The notes beneath the pieces were generated by a model. The model saw nothing but the letters and a program-made list of their open reading frames with translations. It was not told where the DNA came from and did no database searches. The position numbers and the translations under genes are program-made. A DNA stretch of 64,000 bases, taken from the NCBI GenBank assembly GCA_964425915.1, contig CAYROO010000010.1, positions 31,236 to 95,235 on the forward strand. The letters are read 5' to 3'. Origin of the DNA: Polycyclovorans sp964425915 (GTDB lineage: Bacteria; Pseudomonadota; Gammaproteobacteria; Nevskiales; Nevskiaceae). This document shows, one piece after another, positions 1 to 6,906 of this stretch (positions are counted from its first letter, which is position 1; each line of letters begins with the position of its first letter).

Positions 1-207
1 CGCACGCTCGATGCCGCGGGCGGCCACCGCCGCCAGGGCGTCCGCACTGCGAGCGTCAGGGTGGTTCCGCAGGGCATCACCGTAGTAGCTGACCAGGTCC
101 GCGGTGTCCTCCGCTGCCACTGCCAGCGGTGCCAGCAGGATCGACAACACCATCAGCAGCACGCGACGTTGCCCGCCCCGGGCGGTGCCCCAGCAATATT
201 CAGCCAT
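1..207 (-). CDS. TolC-like outer membrane protein, N-terminal fragment
   Basis: This is the first 69 codons of a minus-strand gene that runs off the left edge. From ATG 207 the protein opens with a short polar stretch, then a hydrophobic run (VLLMVLSILLAPLAVAA) that looks like a signal peptide. A second in-frame ATG at 153 would start directly at that signal and may be the true start. The mature N-terminus (ADLVSYYGDALRNHPDARSA) resembles the first helix of TolC-family efflux channels, where a D-L-x-x-x-Y-x-x-A-L-x-x-x-P pattern is usual. The family call is tentative because no barrel or periplasmic helix repeat is visible. Confidence 0.45.
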   Translation of the reverse strand, partial: MAEYCWGTARGGQRRVLLMVLSILLAPLAVAAEDTADLVSYYGDALRNHPDARSADALAAVAARGIERA

Positions 208-380
208 GTCGTTCGTTCATTGGTAGGTCCCCGGTGCCCGCGCTCTGGCCACCAGGAGCGCGCTAGCTTGCCTCAAGTCGTCAAGCGAAAATGTAAGACA
301 ATGCCGTGATCATCGGACTCGTCGCCGAGCCGGTCCCCGGCCGGTGCAGGATACCGAGATTGCCGTTGGAGGGCATATCT

Positions 381-740
381 ATGTGGCCATTGCTGTTGAT
401 ATTTGCTGTCGCCATCGCCGCCCTGGGCTGGCGTCTGCGTCAGCTTTCCCGGCTGATGAGCCGGATGGAAACCGAGCTTTCAGCGCTGGCGGGCGCCCGA
501 GCGTTGGAGGGTCCGGACGTCGAGGCATTGCTGGCGCCGGAGCGTCCCAGCCTCATCACCATCGAGATCCTCAACCCGTTTGAACTGGCCATGCGCGAAT
601 CCAAGCTCGCCGGCACCTTCGGGTCGCTGGCACCGGCCCTGGTCCGCCAGGAAGTGCTGCGTCAGGCCACTCAGCGGGTGCGTCAGCAACTGGCCGAACA
701 GGGCGTTGAAGCCGAGGTGCAGCTTGTTCGTGGCCGCTAG
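381..740 (+). CDS. small membrane-anchored protein of unknown function
   Basis: The product has 119 residues. Residues 1-18 are one hydrophobic N-terminal segment (MWPLLLIFAVAIAALGW), followed by an amphipathic, coiled-coil-prone region rich in Arg, Leu and Glu. The motif PSLITIEILNPFELA sits mid-protein. ATG 381 was chosen because GGAGGG lies about 8 bases upstream and the membrane segment starts there; the frame is open from 306 (GTG), but those residues look non-coding. The stop overlaps the probable GTG start of the next gene, so the pair is likely co-translated. I do not recognise the family. Confidence 0.65.
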   Translation: MWPLLLIFAVAIAALGWRLRQLSRLMSRMETELSALAGARALEGPDVEALLAPERPSLITIEILNPFELAMRESKLAGTFGSLAPALVRQEVLRQATQRVRQQLAEQGVEAEVQLVRGR

Positions 741-1170
741 TGCCGGGCTGCTGGCGGTCGGCCTGATCGCGCTGCTGCTGGTGGAACGCGCCTTGTCGCG
801 TCGCGCCCGGCACTGGGCGCGAATGGCAAGACGCCTGGCTGTGCGGGCCCACGATGCCGAGCTTCGCATCGAGCAACAGCAGCGGCTGGCGGACATGCAG
901 CGCCGGGCCGAGCAGGCGGTGGAACAGACCAATGCCACGGTGCGCGCCATCCACCGCGGCATCGCCCGGATCCCCTTTGGCATCCTGTCGCGCTTACAGG
1001 CGACTCGGGCACCCGCACGCGTGGTGGAAGTGGTCCACGACGAAACCAGCGATGTGGTCTATGACAGCATCTCGGCGGTGAATCGACTGGTCGGCGCCCA
1101 GGTCCGGCGAGGCCTGCGCCCCCAGGAAGACCTGCCGACACTGAAGTCCGATGATCCGCCCCCGCTATGA
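730..1170 (+). CDS. membrane-anchored coiled-coil protein of unknown function
   Basis: The product has 146 residues. It begins with a transmembrane segment (about residues 5-22, AGLLAVGLIALLLVERAL) and continues as a long Arg/Glu/Gln-rich helix likely to be a coiled coil, then a less charged C-terminal part ending DDPPPL. No start ATG fits. GTG 730 is preferred because GAGGTG lies about 10 bases upstream and this gives an 11-base overlap with the preceding gene; TTG 724 is the alternative. Both neighbours are small single-span proteins of similar layout, which suggests a two-subunit membrane assembly. No known domain is recognised. Confidence 0.6.
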   Translation: MAASAGLLAVGLIALLLVERALSRRARHWARMARRLAVRAHDAELRIEQQQRLADMQRRAEQAVEQTNATVRAIHRGIARIPFGILSRLQATRAPARVVEVVHDETSDVVYDSISAVNRLVGAQVRRGLRPQEDLPTLKSDDPPPL

Positions 1171-1200
1171 TCCAGCCTCCGCTTCCATCCGCACCTCGCC

Positions 1201-1749
1201 ATGACCGCCCATGCACGCTACGCACCCATCAGCATCGCCCTGCACTGGTTCATGCTGCTGTTGTTGGCGGCCACCTACGCGTGCATTGAACTGCGCGAGC
1301 TGTTTCCCCGCGGCAGCGACCCGCGCGAGCTGATCAAGACCTGGCATTTCATGTTGGGCCTGAGCGTTTTTCTGCTGGTGTGGGTCCGACTGCTGGCGCG
1401 CTGGCGCCACCCGGCACCGCCCATCATCCCGACCCCATCCCGCTGGCAGCAGAGACTGGCGGCCGCCATGCACATGGCGCTTTATGGCCTGATGCTGGGT
1501 ATGCCAATCGGGGGCTGGCTGATCCTCAGTGCCGAAGGAAAGCCGGTCCCTTTCTTTGGCCTGACCCTGCCGCCCCTGATGGGCCCGGATGCCGACACGG
1601 CCGAGCTGATCGAGGAGCTCCACGAAACCTTCGGGGTGATCGGCTACTGGCTGATCGGCCTGCATGCCGCGGCCGGCCTCGTGCACCACTACCTTCTGCG
1701 GGACAATACGCTGGAGCGTATGCGCCCTCTTCGCAGGACCGAAGGATGA
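1201..1749 (+). CDS. cytochrome b561 family protein
   Basis: This is a 182-residue, four-helix inner-membrane dihaem cytochrome of the CybB/b561 type, which moves electrons from quinol or superoxide across the inner membrane. Histidines that could ligate haem sit in the hydrophobic segments: H15 (ALHWF), H49 (TWHFM), H91, H155 and H162/H163. The family signatures YAPISIALHW at the N-terminus and HAAAGLVHHYLLRDNTLERM at the C-terminus are clear. Its stop overlaps the start of the DUF4266 gene (ATGA), so it is probably the first gene of the flavin/thiol operon and could be its electron donor; that link is inference. Confidence 0.9.
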   Translation: MTAHARYAPISIALHWFMLLLLAATYACIELRELFPRGSDPRELIKTWHFMLGLSVFLLVWVRLLARWRHPAPPIIPTPSRWQQRLAAAMHMALYGLMLGMPIGGWLILSAEGKPVPFFGLTLPPLMGPDADTAELIEELHETFGVIGYWLIGLHAAAGLVHHYLLRDNTLERMRPLRRTEG

Positions 1750-1979
1750 AGCGCGGACGTCACCCGATGCTGAACCGAACCGCCGTCGGCGCAGGCCTGG
1801 TGATGCTGCTCGGCGGCTGCGCCCCAGTGCAGCCCTGGCAGCGGGGCGACCTTGCCCGCGAGGACATGCAACTGATTTCCGATCGAGCCCAGGCGGCCTT
1901 CGAGGACCACGCCTATTTCAGCAAGGAGGGCTCGAGCGGTGGCCGCGGCTTTGGTGGTGGAGGTTGTGGATGCAACTGA
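1746..1979 (+). CDS. DUF4266 lipoprotein, copy 1
   Basis: This small lipoprotein has 77 residues. The signal peptide ends in the lipobox LGGC with lipidated Cys at residue 25. The mature part contains the family core CAPVQPWQRG, then AQAAFEDHAYFSKE, and ends GGRGFGGGGCGCN. ATG 1746 overlaps the cytochrome stop by 4 bases and follows AGGACCGAAGG; ATG 1767 is a shorter alternative. The last 10 bases overlap the start of the DUF3570 gene. The family is known to sit beside DUF3570, but its function is not established. The terminal glycine run with two cysteines could bind metal or be oxidised by the nearby thioredoxin; that is inference. A second copy lies at 4667-4879. Confidence 0.88.
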   Translation: MKRGRHPMLNRTAVGAGLVMLLGGCAPVQPWQRGDLAREDMQLISDRAQAAFEDHAYFSKEGSSGGRGFGGGGCGCN

Positions 1980-3232
1980 GGCCGGGGCTACTGGGTGCCG
2001 CAGCTGCTGCGATGCTGGGCGCCCCTGAGGCCGCGCCGGCCGAAACCACCTGGGACGTCGACGCCGCAACATTGCTCTACAGCGAATTTGATGGCCGCGT
2101 CAGCGGCATCGAGTCTCGACTCCGAGGCGGTCGCGAACTCGACGACATCCGGCAGTTGAGCCTGGGCGCGACGGTTGACGTCCTGGTGGGCGCGTCCCCC
2201 AACGGGGCGCTGCCGGCGGACGCACCTCAAACCTTCTCGCGGCCATCCGGCAAGGGCGACTACACGACGCAAGCCGGCGATCTGCCACTGGACGATACGT
2301 TTCAGGACACCCGACTCGCACTGGACGTGGCTTACCTGCACACACTTGACGTGCTTCGCGCCAAGGCGACCGGCTTTATCTCGGCCGAGTACGACTACCT
2401 CTCCATTGCCCTCGGTGGCGTCATCGCCAGAGACTTCAACCTCCGAAACACCACGGTGAGCCTCGGCATCAATGTGGCCCAGGACACACTGGATCCGGTG
2501 GGCGGCCCCCCGAAAGCGCTATCCATCATGCCCGCCCCCGGTCAGCCCACCGGCCGTACGGTGCGCACCCTGGAAAAGCAGGTCCACGACCTGCTGCTCA
2601 GCTTGACGCAGGTCCTCAGCGCGCAATCGCTACTGCAGGTCAGCTACTCCATGAGTCACGCACGTGGGTATCTGACCGACCCCTATAAGGTGCTGTCGGT
2701 GGTCGACGGCCAGGGTGCGCCGCTGCGTTACGCTTACGAGGGTCGGCCAGACCGCCGCCTCAAGCAGGCCGTCTACGCCCAGTACAAACAGCTCACCGCC
2801 GGCGCTAACGTGCTCGACACGTCGGCGCGGCTGATGCGTGATGACTGGGGCCTGCAGTCGTTGACCCTGGATGTCAGCTTTCGATTCAACTTCAGGCCCG
2901 ACCGCTATCTAGAACCCCATCTACGTTGGTACCGACAATCCGCCGCCGACTTTTATCGGCTCGCCTTGTTCGATGGCGAGGAGACAGCTTTGCGATTCGC
3001 CACTTCGGACCAACGCCTCGGTCGTTTCGATGCGATCACGCTGGGCCTGAAGTATGGCGGCCGGCTGCGCTCCGGTAATGACTGGAACATCCGGCTCGAG
3101 GGGTATACCCAGATTGCCGAGATCGCAGGCCTTTCCGCGCAAGCTGCGCAAGCGCTGGCAGCGCGAGCCATCGAGCCCGAACTCGACGCGGTGATGCTCA
3201 GCGCGGGATACCGGTTTCGCTGGACACCATGA
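1970..3232 (+). CDS. DUF3570 outer-membrane barrel protein, copy 1
   Basis: The product has 420 residues with an N-terminal signal peptide ending near APAETTWDV. Alternating strands and a C-terminus rich in aromatic residues (LSAGYRFRWTP) fit an outer-membrane beta-barrel. Residues 70-76 read DVLVGAS, close to the ApbE flavinylation consensus D-x-x-(S/T)-G-A-(S/T), but with V in place of S/T. ATG 1970 lies inside the DUF4266 stop region (10-base overlap), so translation is probably coupled; the same frame is open further upstream, but that part is cytochrome shadow. The apbE start overlaps its stop. It is homologous to the barrel at 4870-6123. Confidence 0.85.
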   Translation: MQLRPGLLGAAAAAMLGAPEAAPAETTWDVDAATLLYSEFDGRVSGIESRLRGGRELDDIRQLSLGATVDVLVGASPNGALPADAPQTFSRPSGKGDYTTQAGDLPLDDTFQDTRLALDVAYLHTLDVLRAKATGFISAEYDYLSIALGGVIARDFNLRNTTVSLGINVAQDTLDPVGGPPKALSIMPAPGQPTGRTVRTLEKQVHDLLLSLTQVLSAQSLLQVSYSMSHARGYLTDPYKVLSVVDGQGAPLRYAYEGRPDRRLKQAVYAQYKQLTAGANVLDTSARLMRDDWGLQSLTLDVSFRFNFRPDRYLEPHLRWYRQSAADFYRLALFDGEETALRFATSDQRLGRFDAITLGLKYGGRLRSGNDWNIRLEGYTQIAEIAGLSAQAAQALAARAIEPELDAVMLSAGYRFRWTP

Positions 3233-4149
3233 CGACGCGCTGGACCCTTCATCCCGCAGCTGGCGGCCGCCGTTGCCGCATCCAATTTTCGGCAATGGCC
3301 TCTCCCTGTGAGATCTGGGTCGACGGCGCCTCGCCCGACACTTGGCCGGATCTCGCCGAATGCGCCTATCAGGAGGCCCATCGCATCGAGCGGAAGTGGA
3401 GCCGATATCGCGATGACAACTTGATTCACCGGATCAACTCGGCCAACGGATCTGAAACCGAAGTCGACGAAGAAACCGCGCGTCTGCTCGACTATGGCGC
3501 GGTGCTGTTCGAAGCGAGCGAGGGTCGCTTCGACCTGACGTCTGGAAGGCTACGTCAGGCATGGCGATTCGACGGCCGCCATCGTCTGCCGGACCCAAAG
3601 CAGATTGAACAGCTGCTGCACCATGTGGGCTGGCATCGGGTTCGCTGGCAGCGGCCGATTCTGCAGATGCCGGCGGGCATGGAGGTCGATCTGGGTGGCA
3701 TTGGCAAGGAGTACGCGGTCGACCGCAGCCTGGCCTTGTTGCAAGCCCATACCGATGCCGCGCTGCTGGTGAACTATGGTGGCGATCTCGCCGCCAATCG
3801 GGCGCCTGCAGGGGACAGCCCCTGGCGTGTTGGAATCGGCGATGAGGGCCAGCCGGAGGGTGGCACCCCGCTCATCCGACTGCGCAATGGCGGCATCGCC
3901 ACCAGCGGCGATGCGCACCGGTTCATCGAGGTCGATGGCATCCGATACGGGCATGTCCTAGACGCCCGCACCGGCTGGCCGCCGCCTCGGGCACCCCATT
4001 CCGTCACCGTCGCTGCCAGCACCTGTAGTCAGGCGGGCAGCCTGTCAACCCTGGCCATGCTGAGCGGCACCGGTGCGGAAGCCTTTCTGCGCGATCAAGG
4101 TGTCGACTTCCATGTCCAGCGCGCCACCGCCGGGGCATCCCCGGGTTAA
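3229..4149 (+). CDS. apbE: FAD:protein FMN transferase (ApbE)
   Basis: This 306-residue enzyme transfers FMN from FAD to a Ser/Thr in the D-x-x-(S/T)-G-A-(S/T) motif of exported redox proteins. Family signatures are clear: MASPCEIWV near the N-terminus, the metal/flavin site EVDLGGIGKEYAVD, NYGGDLAA, GIATSGDA, and HVLDARTGWPP. No obvious signal peptide or lipobox is visible from ATG 3229, which is unusual because many ApbE proteins are exported; the N-terminus (MTTRWTLHPAAGGRRCR) looks cytoplasmic or atypical. The start overlaps the DUF3570 stop (ATGA). Its likely substrates are the neighbouring DUF3570 proteins; this is inference from context and motif. Confidence 0.93.
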   Translation: MTTRWTLHPAAGGRRCRIQFSAMASPCEIWVDGASPDTWPDLAECAYQEAHRIERKWSRYRDDNLIHRINSANGSETEVDEETARLLDYGAVLFEASEGRFDLTSGRLRQAWRFDGRHRLPDPKQIEQLLHHVGWHRVRWQRPILQMPAGMEVDLGGIGKEYAVDRSLALLQAHTDAALLVNYGGDLAANRAPAGDSPWRVGIGDEGQPEGGTPLIRLRNGGIATSGDAHRFIEVDGIRYGHVLDARTGWPPPRAPHSVTVAASTCSQAGSLSTLAMLSGTGAEAFLRDQGVDFHVQRATAGASPG

Positions 4150-4226
4150 CGAATGTTCATGTCCTCAACAGGCTGGGGACAGACCGCAAAGCGGACACTG
4201 GCACTTCATCAACAGCGTGGAGTGTC

Positions 4227-4670
4227 ATGTCAAAACTGTCGACCCTGCTGGGCGGCTTGCTGATTGGATTTTCAGCCGTGGCCGCCGCCAACCCGGCCCT
4301 GGAGGTCCTCAAGCCCTACCGCGGCAAACCGGTATACGTTGATTTCTGGGCCTCCTGGTGCGTGCCCTGCGCGCAATCGTTCCCATGGCTCAATGACATG
4401 CGCTCACGGTATGGCGACGACATCCAGTTTGTCGGCGTCAATGTGGATGAACATCGACGGGATGCCGACCGATTCCTGAAACGCCACCCCGCCCAGTTCG
4501 ATCTGCTGTTCGATCCCGCAGGCGCGATGGCCACTCATTTCGCGCTGGAAGGCATGCCAAGCGCCGTGATTCTCGATGCCAACGGTCAGGTGCTGTGGCA
4601 ACACAGCGGCTTCCGCGCTGCAGAAACCCCGAACTACGAACAGGCGATTCAGGAGGCCATTCGTCCATGA
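4227..4670 (+). CDS. TlpA/ResA-like periplasmic thioredoxin
   Basis: The product has 147 residues: a signal peptide (residues 1-20, cut near AVAAANP), then a thioredoxin fold with the active site WCVPC (C45 and C48) and a cis-proline loop GMPSAV. Such proteins reduce disulfides or assist metalloprotein and cytochrome maturation in the periplasm. It lies 77 bases after apbE and overlaps the second DUF4266 gene by 4 bases (ATGA). The cysteine pair at the end of DUF4266 is a plausible partner; this is inference. The 77-base gap before it could hold a second promoter, but I see no clear -35/-10 pair there. Confidence 0.92.
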   Translation: MSKLSTLLGGLLIGFSAVAAANPALEVLKPYRGKPVYVDFWASWCVPCAQSFPWLNDMRSRYGDDIQFVGVNVDEHRRDADRFLKRHPAQFDLLFDPAGAMATHFALEGMPSAVILDANGQVLWQHSGFRAAETPNYEQAIQEAIRP

Positions 4671-4879
4671 TCAAGCGACTTTCCCTCACGCTGGCCCTGG
4701 CGCTGATCGCCAGCGCCTGTGCGCCGGTGCAACCCTGGCAACGCGGCACCCTCGCGCGGCCGGACATGCAGCTCGTGACCGACCCGGCCCAGGCCGCTTT
4801 TGAAGACCACACCTATTTCAGCAAGGAAGCCTCCAGCGGCGGCCGTGGCTTTGGCGGAGGGGGCTGCGGATGCAACTGA
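4667..4879 (+). CDS. DUF4266 lipoprotein, copy 2
   Basis: This is a 70-residue lipoprotein with lipidated Cys at residue 18 (IASAC). The mature sequence is nearly identical to copy 1 in the segments CAPVQPWQRG, AQAAFEDH-YFSKE and the terminal GGRGFGGGGCGCN, while the signal peptides differ. This pattern means that the mature lipoprotein, not the signal, is under selection. ATG 4667 overlaps the thioredoxin stop, and the last 10 bases overlap the next DUF3570 start in exactly the same way as in copy 1. It probably works with the barrel encoded directly downstream. Confidence 0.88.
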   Translation: MIKRLSLTLALALIASACAPVQPWQRGTLARPDMQLVTDPAQAAFEDHTYFSKEASSGGRGFGGGGCGCN

Positions 4880-6123
4880 AACCGAATGCCTTGAGCGCGG
4901 CCGCGCTCGCCCTACTGGGGTCGACGGGCACCCAGGCTGCCGATACCGGCAAATGGCAATTCGACGCCGCCACCCTCGTCTACAGTGAGGCTGACAGCCG
5001 CGTTCAGGCAGTCGAGCCGAAGCTGCGCGCCACCCGCGCGCTCGACAATGACCGGAGCATCAGCGCGGCCGTGACAGTCGACGTCCTCACCGGCGCCTCC
5101 CCCAACGGCGCCGCCCCCGCCGACAGCCCACAGACCTTCACCAGCGCCTCCGGCAACAAGCCCTACACGGTAGACGCGTTCGAAACGCCACTGGATGACG
5201 ACTTCCGTGACACCCGTGTGGCAGTGGACGGCAGCTTCACCACGCCGGTGGGCGATCAGACCCTGACCACATCACTGGCGGCATCCAAGGAATACGATTA
5301 CCTGTCGATCTCTGCAGGTGCGGTGCTGTCGAAGGACTTCAACCGCAACAACACCACGGTCAGTGCCGGCATCAACGTGGCCAACGACACCATTGATGCC
5401 GTCGGCGGAGCGCCAGTGCCGCTGTCGGTGATGCCAGCGCCCGGCAATCCACGGCCAGAAACAACCGAAACCAAGCAGATCTACGATCTGTTGTTCAGTG
5501 TGACGCAGGTGCTATCGCCGGTCAGTCTGATGCAGATCAGCTACTCGCTGAGCCAGTCGGACGGCTATCTCAACGATCCTTACAAACTGCTGTCGGTGGT
5601 GGACGCCAACGGGGACCCATTGCGCTACGTCTACGAATCTCGACCGGACACGCGCCTCAAGCATGCGCTGTTCGCGCAGTACAAGCGTTTTGTATTCGGG
5701 CGCGACGTGATCGACGTATCACTCCGACTCATGAGCGACGACTGGGGTATCACGTCCGAAACCCTGGATACCACCTACCGCTGGAACTTCTCCGAAACCC
5801 GATACCTGGAGCCGCACCTCCGCTACTATCGTCAAAGCGAAGCCGATTTCTATCGGGCGGCCTTGTTCGACGGTGAGGAGAACACGCTGACCGAGGCCAG
5901 TGCAGATCCGCGCCTCGGCCAGTTCGATGCCGTCACGGTGGGCTTGAAGTATGGCCAAACCCTCCCCAGCGGTAACGAGTGGAATGTGCGCCTTGAGGCG
6001 TACACCCAGCTCGGCAAGACCAGCGGGGTACCCGCACAGGCCGCTGCCGGACTCAGCCGTTTCGACCTGGAGCCTACGCTCGATGCGCTGATGCTCACTG
6101 CGGGCTACCGCTTCAGCTGGTAG
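4870..6123 (+). CDS. DUF3570 outer-membrane barrel protein, copy 2
   Basis: The product has 417 residues with a signal peptide ending near TQAADTGKW. Residues 71-77 read DVLTGAS, an exact match to the ApbE flavinylation consensus D-x-x-(S/T)-G-A-(S/T); S77 would carry the FMN. The protein ends LTAGYRFSW, the aromatic C-terminus expected for outer-membrane barrel insertion. It aligns with copy 1 across its length, including ASPNGA, DTR, EYDYLSI, NNTTVS-GIN, YRQSEADFYRAALFDGEE and the last strand. The copies clearly arose by duplication but have diverged substantially, so the event is old. A 99-base gap separates it from the response regulator. Confidence 0.87.
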   Translation: MQLKPNALSAAALALLGSTGTQAADTGKWQFDAATLVYSEADSRVQAVEPKLRATRALDNDRSISAAVTVDVLTGASPNGAAPADSPQTFTSASGNKPYTVDAFETPLDDDFRDTRVAVDGSFTTPVGDQTLTTSLAASKEYDYLSISAGAVLSKDFNRNNTTVSAGINVANDTIDAVGGAPVPLSVMPAPGNPRPETTETKQIYDLLFSVTQVLSPVSLMQISYSLSQSDGYLNDPYKLLSVVDANGDPLRYVYESRPDTRLKHALFAQYKRFVFGRDVIDVSLRLMSDDWGITSETLDTTYRWNFSETRYLEPHLRYYRQSEADFYRAALFDGEENTLTEASADPRLGQFDAVTVGLKYGQTLPSGNEWNVRLEAYTQLGKTSGVPAQAAAGLSRFDLEPTLDALMLTAGYRFSW

Positions 6124-6222
6124 GACAGCGGGCGCGTGAACGAGACCCGCCCGGTGTCGACAACCGGCTACCCTATGCAGGCTGACGATTCGGTCAGCCT
6201 GCCGCGGGGGAGCGGCTGTACC

Positions 6223-6906
6223 ATGCGGATCTTGATCATCGAAGATGACGCCGAGCAGGCGCGTTTCCTGCTCAAGGGCTTGCGCGAAAGCGGGCATCGG
6301 GTGGACCACGCCGCCAACGGCCGTGACGGTCTGTTTCTGGCCGTCTCAGAGCCCTACGACCTGTGTATCGTCGACCGCATGCTGCCGCAGATGGACGGGC
6401 TCGCCGTGATCACGGCTTTGCGTGCCGCCGGCCAGCAGACGCCGGTCATCATCCTGTCAGCCCTCGGACAGGTCGACGACCGCGTGCGCGGGCTGAAGGC
6501 GGGCGGCGATGACTATATCGTCAAGCCCTATGCCTTCCAGGAGTTGCTGGCACGAATCGAGGCCATCACCCGTCGAGGCAGCCCGACGGTGGCGGCTGAG
6601 GCAACTGTGCTGCGGGTTGCCGACCTTGAACTCGACCGCCTGTCGCGAACCGTGCGCCGCGGCGCCCACACCATCGATCTCAAGCCGCAGGAATACCGCC
6701 TGCTGGAATACCTGATGCGTCACGCCGGCCAGGTGGTCACCCGCACCATGCTGCTGGAGGGGGTCTGGGACTACCACTTCGATCCGCAGACCAATGTCAT
6801 TGACGTCCACATTTCACGCCTGCGCGCCCGAATCGACCCGGCCGGCAATCGACCGTTGATCCATACCATCCGCGGCGCTGGCTATTGTCTTCGGGACGAA
6901 AGCTGA
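6223..6906 (+). CDS. OmpR-family response regulator
   Basis: This 227-residue regulator has an N-terminal receiver domain (phospho-acceptor D51, acidic pair E7-D8-D9, K101 in VKPYAF) and a C-terminal winged helix (about residues 125-225, with the LKPQEYRLLEYLMRHAGQ and NVIDVHISRLRARI signatures). It resembles the CusR/QseB-type branch. ATG 6223 was chosen because the receiver fold starts there and GGGGGAGCGG precedes it; the frame is open further upstream from 6136. The stop and the kinase start share one base (TGATG), so the pair is translationally coupled. It may control the DUF3570 block upstream; this is inference from position. Confidence 0.95.
   Translation: MRILIIEDDAEQARFLLKGLRESGHRVDHAANGRDGLFLAVSEPYDLCIVDRMLPQMDGLAVITALRAAGQQTPVIILSALGQVDDRVRGLKAGGDDYIVKPYAFQELLARIEAITRRGSPTVAAEATVLRVADLELDRLSRTVRRGAHTIDLKPQEYRLLEYLMRHAGQVVTRTMLLEGVWDYHFDPQTNVIDVHISRLRARIDPAGNRPLIHTIRGAGYCLRDES

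Noticed and set aside
1664..1969. Upstream extension of the first DUF3570 frame.
   Set aside because: It covers the end of cytochrome b561 and the DUF4266 gene in another frame, and the signal peptide starts at 1970.
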